Source: Lentinus brumalis (lineage: Eukaryota > Basidiomycota > Agaricomycetes > Polyporales > Polyporaceae). Taken from it: a stretch of 64,000 nucleotides of DNA. The notes under the pieces are model-generated. The model did no database searches and was not told the origin of the DNA. It saw only the letters and a list, made by a program, of their open reading frames with translations. The position numbers and the translations under genes are program-made. Below, one piece after another: positions 55,106 to 64,000 of this stretch; position 1 is the first letter of the stretch, and each line of letters opens with the position of its first letter. The stretch covers positions 806,001 to 870,000 of the forward strand of contig MARA01000012.1 in assembly GCA_001792895.1 (NCBI GenBank), read 5' to 3'.

Positions 55106-56085
55106 TCACCAACTGACCCCGCGCCCTAGTATTCCGTCGTACACTTTCCAAGCCTCGAGGATCGTCATCCCCGCGACCTCAAATGCTTCCTGCCACAATG
55201 TCACAAAGTCTTGGTCGCCAGGCATAGGCACTTCCCACTTCCATTTCTTTCCCTTCTGCCGATACCATCCGGGCAGCTTCAACATGCACCCGCCCGGACC
55301 GCCAGGCCTCTCCTCGTACACGAGACCTCTGTCGAGGCAGTTCCTGCAGTGGTGGACGACCCCAGTGAGCGCGATACGAGTACGCGCATTGAGCGCGCCA
55401 TCGTCGGCCACATGTGTGTGGCAGATTGGGAAGAAGGTGTTGACGACGAAGTCGTTGTCTTCCGTCATGCACCACACGAGATGATGCCAGCGAGCACAGG
55501 AGTCGGACCTGACCTGTTCCCGAACCGCTGCCCCCTCGCATATTCACGACAGCCATCCATGAGACTATCCCACTGGCCATTTAGAACACTGGACTCGTCT
55601 TTGTGCAGGAGCGCGAAGGAGAGGAGATGGAAAGGAGCAGCGGGATTGCCGTCCCAGTCCGGGCGCATGCTGATGAGACATACGATGCCCCACGGTGCGG
55701 AGAACGCGTGTGTGACGCCACCGGAGAGGTACACAGTGCAGTCCAGCAGTGCCTTGAACGACTGGTGATGTATGTTGACCCACTTTCTGGCGATATTGGC
55801 GACGTTGACAGGCGACGGGTTCTGCAGCACGTTCGGGTGGAGTTGGCGACAGAGGCTCCTGTTGCATGACAGCATGAATAGAAGTCCCGACGCCCGTACG
55901 TGAGAGGCTGAGACGCACTTATGTGAACCCCAGGCGGCTTTCTGGCAGGCTTTGCTGCAGTAGAGCATTGTCGCGCAACCGCCACAGCGCTTCAACGTCA
56001 GTGTGGCTCCTGTACTCTTGCAGTGGTCGCATTCCAGGACATCTCCTCGTCGCTGTCCGGGTGGAGCTGGCTCATCCTGTGGCAT
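55106..56085 (-). CDS. MYND zinc-finger protein, paralogue I (apparent frameshift)
   Basis: Exon 1 (55919-56085) starts at MPQDEPAPPG and carries CDHC, CGGC, LYCSKAC and H-K; exon 2 (55106-55858) adds SLC, so all eight ligands are present. The domain then reads IARKWVNIHHQSFKALLDC, YLSGGVTHAFSAP and NGQWDSLMDG. Near 55465-55500 the frame changes: LAGI before it and VWCMTEDNDFVVNTFFP after it. One added base would give 306 aa. The end has VHHCRNCLDRGLVYEERPGG and LPGWYRQKGKKWKWEVP, like A (HPCDACEK, PGYLRKKGEVWKW), making I and A the most similar pair across the two blocks. An extra CRNC-type cysteine pair in that region is shared with A and may bind a second zinc. There is no homopolymer at the break, so real decay is possible. 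Confidence 0.75.
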
Positions 56086-56758
56086 GATGTTGAGGGAGGA
56101 GGATTGAGAGCGATTCGGAGGAGTCGTCGACGTCGTCAAAGGCGAAGGTTGTCGCCATGCGTGAAGATTACTGAGAGACGTCGTCAGCTAATCGTCACGG
56201 GGCTAGCCTCCGCACCCGAAGAAGAGAGAAGGGGACATACCTCTCCTGCGAGAGACGATGGTAATCATGGTCACTTCGAAGTCCCCCAGGACAGCTCCGC
56301 AACGCTTCTGTGGCTGAGTCGCACTTGTCGTGCGATGCTGTGGGACCGGCGAAGCGTGACACGTATGTAGCTGTGTGCTCAGCGCACTTGGAGAACTATT
56401 GCAGGATCGCCTGCTCATGATCGGGTCTATACCTCGACTGAATCACAGTATGTGCACAGTCGGAGACCGGGTCCGCACTCGGGGAGGACGGGTATTTGAA
56501 TCTGCAAGTATGCTCCCCAAAGAGCAACGTGCTTCCTTCCACTTCCTCGACCGGCTCCGAGTACCGATGCGAAGCACGTCCCCCTTGAACTCAAGACTCG
56601 TAGCACTTCAGAGCAGCTTGCCACTTCTGCTCCTGCGTATCGAAGACGTTTCTCTAGGCCTTCGCCAGGTCAGTGTCAGCCGTAATCGAACTCATACAAG
56701 TGTATGATACTCACATCAATGGCCCCGATCTTCAGAAGCAGCGAATCACGTTCACTCG
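56086..56758. other. Divergent promoter region of MYND genes I and J
   Basis: No gene or motif was recognised with confidence in these 670 bp. Confidence 0.4.
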
Positions 56759-57792
56759 ATGGCGAGCAAAGATGCAGTGGAGGTAGTCTCTCCGTTGCCT
56801 GTCGGTTTGTGGAAGAAATGCCATTACTGCATGGCGGAGCCCGAGCCCGGTCGCGAGCTGAAGCGATGCGCGGGGTGCTCTACAGTCCTGTACTGCAACA
56901 AGGAATGTCAGAAAGCGGCATGGCCGCAGCATAGGTGCGCATGCATTCGTGTCCATGGCTGAACCATCACCGAGAAGCCATCTCTGACACCTATGGTATC
57001 AGGACGTTCTGCCAGCCCGCCAAAGCTCGTCACAACTCCACCCAGGCCGAGGGCGGCCCCGAGGCGGTTCATGGGCCGTTTTCGTCGATGGCGGTATACG
57101 TAGATGCTCTGACCTACTGGAGGCAATCACACTACCAGGCGATTCAAACCATCGTGAAGGGCCACGCCGTCCTCGAGGGCGGCGTCGAGCGCGAGGCATC
57201 ACACCCGCACAAGATGCTCTTCTTCCGCCTTGCCCTCAGAGACCAAGGCTCCGCACACTCGTCCCGTCCACGCGCGCCTCAGAACCCGGCCCTCACGTTC
57301 GCGCTGAAGGAGCACTACTTCATGCCTCGCGAGTTCGTCGCCGCCTCATGCAGTAGTGGCGACAGAACCGAGGACGCCGAGACAGAGGCGCTGCACCAAC
57401 TCTCGCTCCAGGATCCCTCGTACGCTGGCTTCATCCCCGTCATCTTCAATGTAGAAGGGATCGAAATCCAGCTGAGCGGGTACTATCCACAGTTCCGCCC
57501 TGCGAAGCCGGTCCGGATGGCGCAGGAGCGCAAGGAGCAGGTTGTGCGCGCCGTGCTCGAGTTTTGTCAGGACAGCATCAACGGAGGGTTTCCTCTGCAG
57601 GTCGCCAACTCGATGGTCGTGCCTGGGAAATTCGTGCGCGAGGGGGGGAAGTGGGAGTGGAAGCCATCGATCTCGGACTGGGAGAGTTACTGCACGGGGG
57701 ATGAGGGGAACGAGGCACTCGATGCCACCCTGGAGCGACTGGACCTTCCGCAGTCACCGTCGGTTATGATGTCACTCGTTGCGGCGCTGTGA
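56759..57792 (+). CDS. MYND zinc-finger protein, paralogue J
   Basis: Exons 56759-56934 and 57003-57792 encode 321 aa. The finger has CHYC, CAGC, LYCNKEC, H-R and TFC from exon 2: all eight ligands, with R replacing the usual K after the histidine. The domain shows YWRQSHYQAIQTIVKGHAVLEGGV, NPALTFALKEHYFMP, YAGFIPVIFNVEGIE, CQDSINGGFPLQ, VPGKFVREGGKWEWKP and NEALDATLERL, which places it in subtype 2. It stands head-to-head with I and is followed by K in the same direction. Function is unknown. Confidence 0.9.
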
Positions 57793-58599
57793 GGCTCGCT
57801 CGACTGTTGCTCTGTCCTTTCCAGGACTCGTCCCGAAAGCGCGGGTGTTGCGAGAAACCGCGGGGGAGGAGAGCGGAGTACGCCATCGTGGTTCATAACA
57901 TGTAGACTACAATGGCACATAGTAGCTGTTCCCAAACGCGTGATGAGTCAGTAGGCAGAAAGCTGAAGAGCAGCTGTTGATACGTATCTGCGAGATAGAG
58001 CTACCTGTTTGCGATCATGAGGAGCACGACGACACATACGTGCGCAATCCCTGCATGGCGGCGTAGCTGTATGCAGGCCAAGACGATGATAGTCCCTCCA
58101 AGGTACGAGTCGATCAGGTTTGCGACATGCGCAGAGGGGAATCTGTATTGATGCTGCGCAAGCTAAAGAATATGGTGTACATACTCAACGAGCTTCCCGG
58201 GTAACAACGCAGATACTACGCTTTCAAGTTCAGAATGGTACATGAGGTGTGCCCCTGCCAGCTCTTGAGGCTAAGTCGGAGTCTTCGAGAGGCCCGAACC
58301 GTGGAACGGTATCATCGCGTTTAGAAAGCGGTGGAAGATAGAGCCGCAAGTATATGTAGCTGATGGATCACACTCGAACGAGCAGTAGAGAAGATAAAGT
58401 AAAACTGTTGTGGTAGACCTGCAGGTGGATGAGGAGGAGAAGCTTGGGAGAAGCTCAGCCACCGACGAGTCAACGCCGTTTGGACTTTCTGAGTCCGAGG
58501 CGCTCAGCGCTCATGCCGCGCCCGCTTCGTCTTTCACGACCATAATCCTCCCTGCTAGGCCTCTGTGCAGTGCGCTAACTACCTCCTGAGCGCGACAAG
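57793..58599. other. Intergenic between MYND genes J and K
   Basis: No gene, repeat or element ends were recognised in about 800 bp. Confidence 0.4.
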
Positions 58600-59673
58600 A
58601 TGTCTCATGAAGATCCCTCCAGCGGACCTATGGACTATTCTCCCCCGATTACGGCGTTACGATGCTGCCATACGTGCGGACGGACCCAGGACGAGGAGGT
58701 CCGGCTGCAGAGGTGCGTAGGATGCTTCAGCGTCCTATACTGTAGCAAGTCGTGCCAGAAGAGCAATTGGAAGACGCATAAGTAAGATATCTGCTACTAG
58801 TACCTCTGAGTCAAGTCGATGACAATCTCAATTGCCCCCAGGCCGATATGCCGTAACAACGCGAGCGCTGTAGCAAACCCGCAGGTGGGCTGGAACCAAC
58901 AGTTGCAAGACCTTGGTTTCTCGGATCTCACAGCGTTCACCGAAGCTTTGGTACAGTGGCTGGACGCACACAAACCCGCTCTACAGATGTGCGCCGATGT
59001 GGCAGTCAATAAGGATGGCGGCATGGACTCGTCTCAGAGCACGCTGAAGATGCTCTTGTGCTTTCTGGTACCGAGGTCCTCCACGGATCTGCCATCCACC
59101 CGCAACCCCTCCCTCACGTTCCAGTATAAGAACAGCCTCCTCTTCAACCTCAGGGACGATTTCATCGACACATCCGGTTTGCGACCCGACTGGGAGCGCG
59201 GCGCAGCCGTGCGCACCGCTATGAACGAGCGATACGCGTCACATCCCCTCTACGCCGGCGTGCTCCCTGTCATCGTCAATGTTGAAGGGTTCCAGTTGGC
59301 ACAGATCTTGTATTTTCCTCACTTTCACCCCGACCCTACTACCCTTACCGCCGGCCCGATCCTCGCTGCTGTGCGCCGGCACATCGTCTTGCAAGATATC
59401 CTCTCTCTCATCCACGGCAGCATCAACGAAGGCTTTCCGCTACGCCCAGCTGCTGACAGTCATTTCTCTACACCTGCTCTTCCCGGCCGCTTCGTGCGCA
59501 GCCAAGGGACCTGGCAGTGGCAGCAGCTCTTCTCTGATTGGAGTCAGTACCGACGTGGCCAACACCGAGGACTGGACAAGACGCTTGTTGGGATGAAAGG
59601 TGGCTTTTCCCCGCCGGAAATCATGGTCGCCCTTAAGTCCCACGCGTTTTGGCACGCCACGCCACGCTCCTGA
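58600..59673 (+). CDS. MYND zinc-finger protein, paralogue K
   Basis: Exons 58600-58781 and 58842-59673 encode 337 aa. The finger has CHTC, CVGC, LYCSKSC, H-K and PIC from exon 2, so all eight ligands are kept, unlike its closest relative F. The domain is subtype 2: LVQWLDAHKPALQMCADVAV, NPSLTFQYKNSLLFNLRDDF, HPLYAGVLPVIVNVEGF, IHGSINEGFPLRPA, PGRFVRSQGTWQWQQLFSDW, YRRGQHRGLDKTLVGMKGG. A 3' UTR intron like that of F seems present (GTGAGTCC at about 59682 to CACCAG at about 59748). Function is unknown. Confidence 0.9.
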
Positions 59674-60464
59674 CGCATACGTGAGTCCAGGTCAGGCCGT
59701 TACTCGACATCATGTCTTCGAATGCTGACTTATTCCGACCACCAGGAGGGCGTGTTCGTGCCGCCGCACTGCTTTTCGGACACCTTCATATGCTCAACAC
59801 TCTTGTCCGGCACTTGCACTCATTCTCAACACGAAAGGACACGCGCATATAGTCACCTCCGGTCCACTGCCCCTTGTCTCTGTATCGCACGCGGTCAGCA
59901 TTGCACATGCGTCACTCGTGCGCATGCCCGGACCATGCGTCGCCCGCCCGCCTGGGGCGTGGCATCTCCTCTCGTATATCGCTCCCTCGCCACTCCGTCA
60001 CTGATCTGCACGTCTGCTCACTCGACTACGTCCCTTCTCAGCTGGTTCTATCAGTTCGCATACCGGGTTCAGCTTCACCGTCGCGTTCAGGCTAGTCCGC
60101 GAGGAAGTGCTCGACGGGTTGCTACATTGCGTGAGGCACGGGTGGGCTCTTTTGCAATCAGCTCTGGCTGCGATTTGCGATTCTAGCTGCGGTGCTGAGG
60201 CCTGAGGCCCCTGGTCTTACTTTTTGGTAGGCATGTCCAGAGAAAATCGTAATCGAGTGTCCATACTGGATCTTATCTAATCGCAATGCATTAGAAGACT
60301 CCGGACAAGGCAGTCCAAAGGTCATATGGACTGTAACGTGACGGCCGGTATACCAACTTGAGACTCCAACTTGGAGACGGCCGCGATCCTACAGCCTGGA
60401 CCTCAACCACCACCACCACCACCACCACCACCACCACCGTCCTGTGGGTCTCCTGCTCTTAGTT
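59674..60464. other. Intergenic between MYND genes K and L
   Basis: It contains the 3' UTR of K and, just before L, an (ACC)n microsatellite. No gene recognised. Confidence 0.4.
60406..60438. repeat. (ACC)11 microsatellite upstream of MYND gene L
   Basis: About eleven uninterrupted ACC triplets end 27 bp before the ATG at 60465, so they probably lie in the 5' UTR; length variation there could affect expression. Confidence 0.9.
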
Positions 60465-61816
60465 ATGCAGGACGATGTCCTGTCGACTACGCGACGCTGC
60501 ACCGACTGCAATGAATTGGAGACGCCTGCCCGGAAGTTGAAGAAATGCGGCGGCTGTTCTGATCCCGATATCGTCTATTGCAGCGTCGCTTGTCAACGGA
60601 AGGCATGGCCGTATCATAGGTGAGCAGACCAAGCAAGGTGTGGCATATGCCGTTATGCTCACCCACGGTTTAGCATGAGTTGCCGCAGCGGGAAGGCAGT
60701 AGTCCTCGCCAGGGCTCCTCTAGATGATACCTGGGACAGCCTGCCACCCGATCGCTCTGAATTGGGCAATGAGTCACTGCGCCGCTGCAATGAATGCCAC
60801 CAGCCGCAGACGGTCGGAAATAAGCTGAAGCAATGCCGCGCCTGTACTACCCTATACTGCAGTTCTGAATGTCAGAGGAAGGCCTGGCCGAAACATAAGT
60901 ACGTGGTCTTGGCACATCCTGTCGGATCTATGTACGTGACTGATAAATCAACAGGGCGACCTGCATACCCGATGCCGAGGCTCAGCCGGAAGTCGTCCGA
61001 GTTGGCAAGGGCCAGATGTCCTTTCACACTTTTACGCAGGACCTCTCGGACTTCGTCGCTGCACACAGCTACGCCTTCCGCATCATCGCCTACTCGATGT
61101 CTTTGCTGCATTGCCAGGCCAGTCGCCAAGTCAACCCCGACTCCCGCGAACTTCCTCGCTTGCTACGCTTCCGAATCCGACATCTACCCTCCCCCGAAAC
61201 ACGTGGTTCTTACAATCCTGCATCCAGATTTGTGTTGGTCAAGCAGTCGTTCGGCGACATCGAAGAGTCCATCCGTGAATGCCCATCGCTGTGGAAGCGA
61301 GCAGACGCCATGCGCGAGCAAGCAGACCAGTCCTTCTCAATTGATCCCCAGGGCCACTACACCGCTCCCCTGGCAGTCGAGTACTTTGTTCCGGAAGCCG
61401 ACGTGTCCGGAATGATTGAATGGTTTCCTCTGGGGGAACCCCTTCCGACTCCACCCCATGACCCTGCGACAACAACCATTGTCCTCAACGACCTCATCAC
61501 CGTCTGCGTGAACAGTATCAACCTGGGGTTCCCGCTCCGCACCACCAAGTCGGGCGACATCTACCCTCGCCCAGGACGCTTCGTGCGCTCGGGAAAGAAC
61601 TGGAAATTCGAGGAGCTCTTCCCGGACTGGGACTGCTATCGGCCTGGCCAGCACCGCACCTTGGACTACGCGCACTCGCAGATCAAGAGCGGGCACAGTA
61701 TCCCGATGCTGTTCCTCTTTCTCTACACCGAGATGGGCATCGTCACTGAGGACATGCATAGGGAAACGTTCCGGCGTATGGGAGTCCCGGAGGCACTCAT
61801 CCCATCGCTGCCATGA
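60465..61816 (+). CDS. Double-MYND zinc-finger protein, paralogue L
   Basis: Exons 60465-60619, 60674-60898 and 60955-61816 encode 413 aa. Finger 1 has CTDC, CGGC, VYCSVAC, H and SMSC from the next exon; finger 2 has CNEC, CRAC, LYCSSEC, H-K and ATC from exon 3. The plan and sequence are those of D at 9.9-11.3 kb, including the spacer between fingers (VVLARAPLDDTWDSL against LVLAGAPRLDDVWNGL). The C-terminal domain has LPRLLRFRIRHLPS, YFVPEADVSGMIEWFPLGEPLP, CVNSINLGFPLRTT, PGRFVRSGKNWKFEELFPDW and YRPGQHRTLDYAHSQIKSG. A strong hairpin follows the stop at 61825-61852. Function is unknown; paired fingers might bind two peptide ligands. Confidence 0.9.
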
Positions 61817-61824
61817 TGACCGCG

Positions 61825-61852
61825 CTCGGACTCGGTCCAGCGTGAGTCCGAG
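61825..61852 (+). repeat. Perfect 9-bp stem hairpin behind MYND gene L
   Basis: CTCGGACTC and GAGTCCGAG are separated by 10 nt, 9 bp after the stop codon. It would form a stable hairpin in the 3' UTR. Confidence 0.6.
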
Positions 61853-63235
61853 TCCTTCCTGCTCTGACCCCTCGTATCCTTGCCCTCCAGTCCTCCAGCG
61901 TTTTACGTCGTACGCGGCCTCCCATCACACACACATCTCGATCGCCGCTCACTCTGTCGTTACACTGCTCATCCCAACACCTTGAAGCCCTTCTCGCGTA
62001 CTGGCAAATCAAGCGCTCCGCTCATCCGGTCGCACATCCCTCTGTCCCTGTCGTCTTCATCGCCTCGCGCCTGATGCTCCAGTCCTTCCCCACCTGTGCG
62101 GTGCAGGACATTTCTTTGCTCCTTCCATATCATGCTCCTTCCATGGGTCGCTGCCGTCCGCATACTGCAGGACATATATCGTGACCACGAAACTGCAACT
62201 ACTGTCTGGTCACCTTTCCCTCCGATCTGTTCTCTTGGTCAGCTTCTTCTGACTCGGCGTCGTCTGGCCGATACTTAGTATAGGTTTCATTCGAGTTCTC
62301 TTCCAATGGCAGATCGTTATCTGAACGACTGGGTACACAATATACTACACGCTCGGTTGATCTCAACAAAGACTAGAAACAGGATGTCACAAAAGTTCTA
62401 GCCATTAGCCATGAGCGAGGAGGCCGTGTTAAGAGAATAGAGAACGAACAACGAGCCCATCCGAGGGCCGTGCTCAGCACCGTCCCATCACAAGAAAGTG
62501 GATGATCGCAGCGTAGGGGTGACACTGCCCATCTCCAAATGGACGAGACGAAAGAGTGAGGCGATGGGAGACGTAGTATCCCGAGGAATATGACGAGGCT
62601 CGAGCGTGTGCGTTGGAGAGAGGATGATAGGCATCCAGTACGAGCATCGGCCAGCGGCTCGGGTTGAGGTGCAACTTCGCATGTGGCCCAGAACCTGCAG
62701 TCTCGAAGCTGCTGTTATCACTGGCAACCGGGAGAGGGAGCGGTCGCACGGCAGAACATATGGGACATGCAGCGCAGCACGGCCTATGAGTTGTCACGCC
62801 TCCAATACACTCGAAGGTAACTGCGAGCGCAACTCAATCGCGGGGGAGGTAGGAACAAGAGCAAGACCGAAGTGTAGGTGGGGCGCGACAGGATCAAGAT
62901 GTTCAAGTTGCAGCATGATTGACAGCGGATAACGGGTTCAGATATGGGCGGCGAGCGCTCCTGCACGGTATTAACGGCCGATTGGTCGCGCTTCGATTTA
63001 CGCATTTAGCAAATTTGCCGCCCGCGCGTTCGGCATCGGTCTGCGCCACTTCACCGTGACTTCACCACAACTTCTGAAGCTTGAAGGTCTTCCTCCTGCT
63101 CGGCTCAGCGTCACTGATCTGCCCGCTGTTGTGACTCAGGCCGGGGGCTCCGAGACTACAGGTAAGTGCCAGTCAACTGTATGACTGGGTGGCGTCGTCA
63201 CCCAGCGCGACGCCGGCACCCGGTCCTGACCCTGC
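61853..63235. other. Intergenic, contains dispersed repeat copy 2
   Basis: Apart from the repeat at 62450-62790, no gene is supported. A short open stretch before the GMC relic (about 63050-63160) could be an eroded upstream exon. Confidence 0.4.
62450..62790 (-). repeat. Dispersed repeat copy 2, inverted relative to copy 1
   Basis: The minus strand matches 17941-18275 in ordered blocks (see copy 1), with small gaps. It lies behind MYND gene L as copy 1 lies behind MYND gene F, but in the opposite orientation to its neighbour. Confidence 0.6.
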
Positions 63236-63816
63236 GGCAAGCTTCTCGGCGGCCCGTCTGCGATGAACTGTACCACGTCGGCCCGTCCAAGCTCGAGGTC
63301 GACGTGTGGTCGACTCTCCTCAACGGCACTAGCAAGTGGAACTGGGACGCGCTGTTCACTGGGACAGCGAGACGTTCAATCACACTAACACTGGGGCCGA
63401 CGTGCAACATGCAGGCCATCGGGAAGATGAAGTACGACGCGTCGAGCCGCGGTACCAACAGGCCCATACAATCCTGGGATTGTGAGTCCCCTTTGTGACT
63501 CGTCAATTGTGATGTCCGTGCTGACCAGCGAGCAGCGAGTTCTCTACCCTCGGCAACTGCACTGCAACTCTGGCCAATGCCGGAGTCGACGTCTGCTGGG
63601 ATGCGTACAGCGGCGATCCGTTCGGCGCGTACATTGCGACGAACTCAATCAACCCGGCGAACTGGATGTGTTCCTATTCCCGCTCCAGGTACATTGATCC
63701 TCTTCCTCCGCGCGACAACCTCGCAATCCTCTCGAACGCTACCGTTACTCGTCTGCTCTTCGATCACTCAAACGCGAGCAACCTGATCGCGACCACCGTC
63801 AAATAGGCCGTTAACG
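63236..63816 (+). pseudogene. Broken GMC oxidoreductase (AA3-type) fragment
   Basis: Family blocks appear in order but in different frames. GKLLGGPSAMN (first GMC signature) is followed by LEVDVWSTLLNGTSKWNWDALF, then SETFN in another frame, then IGKMKYDASSRGTN. After an intron (63482-63528) come NAGVDVCWDAYSGDPFGAY and YIDPLPPRDNLAILSNATVT. A TAG then interrupts just before AVNG and a splice donor at 63817. FAD-dependent GMC enzymes of wood-decay fungi oxidise sugars or alcohols and make H2O2. The first part of the FAD-binding domain is not found upstream. At least two shifts and one stop make it a pseudogene; it may continue past the window. Confidence 0.8.
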
Positions 63817-63902
63817 GTAAGCACCCACTCTCATCCTCTTTTCGACGTTCGTCCATTTTCCTCGCGCTTGCATAGGGGATCCCTGTCGCACGTCCGAAGA
63901 GC

Positions 63903-63968
63903 CCGATAGCGCTCAAACCGATCAGGCCGTGCACTACGGTGCGGCCTCCTGAGCACAGGCGCTATCGG
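63903..63968. repeat. 66-nt imperfect palindrome
   Basis: Outer arms CCGATAGCGC and GCGCTATCGG are perfect complements. Inner arms AGGCCG and CGGCCT, with CAC/GTG, close a small loop. It lies downstream of the GMC relic, possibly in a following intron or exon. Confidence 0.65.
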
Positions 63969-64000
63969 AGTGGGCATCCGATGACATATACGTAGGTGCG

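Overview
The window looks like nuclear DNA of a filamentous basidiomycete, most likely an agaricomycete. Genes are intron-rich, with GT-AG introns mostly of 50-75 bp. Coding DNA is GC-rich, and the content is typical of such fungi: elongation factor 3, cerato-platanin, a Zn2Cys6 regulator, HNH_2-type and MYND paralogues, a GMC oxidoreductase relic. I cannot name the species. Exon models were built by eye. Most multi-exon models close in frame, and several give family-typical lengths (eRF1 437 aa, adenylate kinase 262 aa, V-ATPase subunit a 839 aa, eEF3 1072 aa).

Layout. 0-4.7 kb: the 3' end of a probable Dicer-like gene, then a divergent pair, an Rpp20/Pop7-like RNase P/MRP subunit and eRF1. 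5.0-20.1 kb: first block of MYND zinc-finger paralogues (A-F plus relic G), enclosing a cerato-platanin gene and followed by an HNH-domain gene. 21-29.8 kb: NmrA-like protein, adenylate kinase, Zn2Cys6 regulator. 32.6-42.9 kb: V-ATPase subunit a, eEF3, an M50B-like membrane protease and a tRNA-Gln(CTG). 43.4-43.9 kb: a small secreted repeat precursor with dibasic sites. 45-53.6 kb: SF3B4-like splicing factor, an AhpD-like protein, an unrecognised acidic protein and ORC2. 53.9-61.8 kb: second MYND block (H-L). 62-64 kb: a copy of a dispersed repeat and a broken GMC oxidoreductase.

The two accessory blocks are the main interest. Twelve MYND loci share one architecture: a first exon carries seven zinc ligands, a phase-2 intron falls right after the H-K of the finger, and a second exon supplies the last cysteine plus a roughly 250-residue domain I cannot assign. 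Two of them (D and L, at the inner or outer ends of the blocks) carry two MYND fingers in tandem. The blocks also share an inverted, apparently non-coding repeat. Locus E is split by a 675-bp terminal-inverted-repeat element whose 7-bp target duplication is intact, so the ancestral reading frame can still be recognised.

The best candidate for an undescribed small system is the gene at 43370-43941 (minus). It encodes a signal peptide, a pro-region and three copies of a 22-24 residue peptide separated by KR or RR. The internal copies sit in two consecutive 141-bp exon-plus-intron units. Such an architecture predicts Kex2-type processing into secreted peptides.

Quality caution. SF3B4, ORC2 and MYND-H each appear to lack one base in a run of five or six C/G, which may be assembly error rather than biology.
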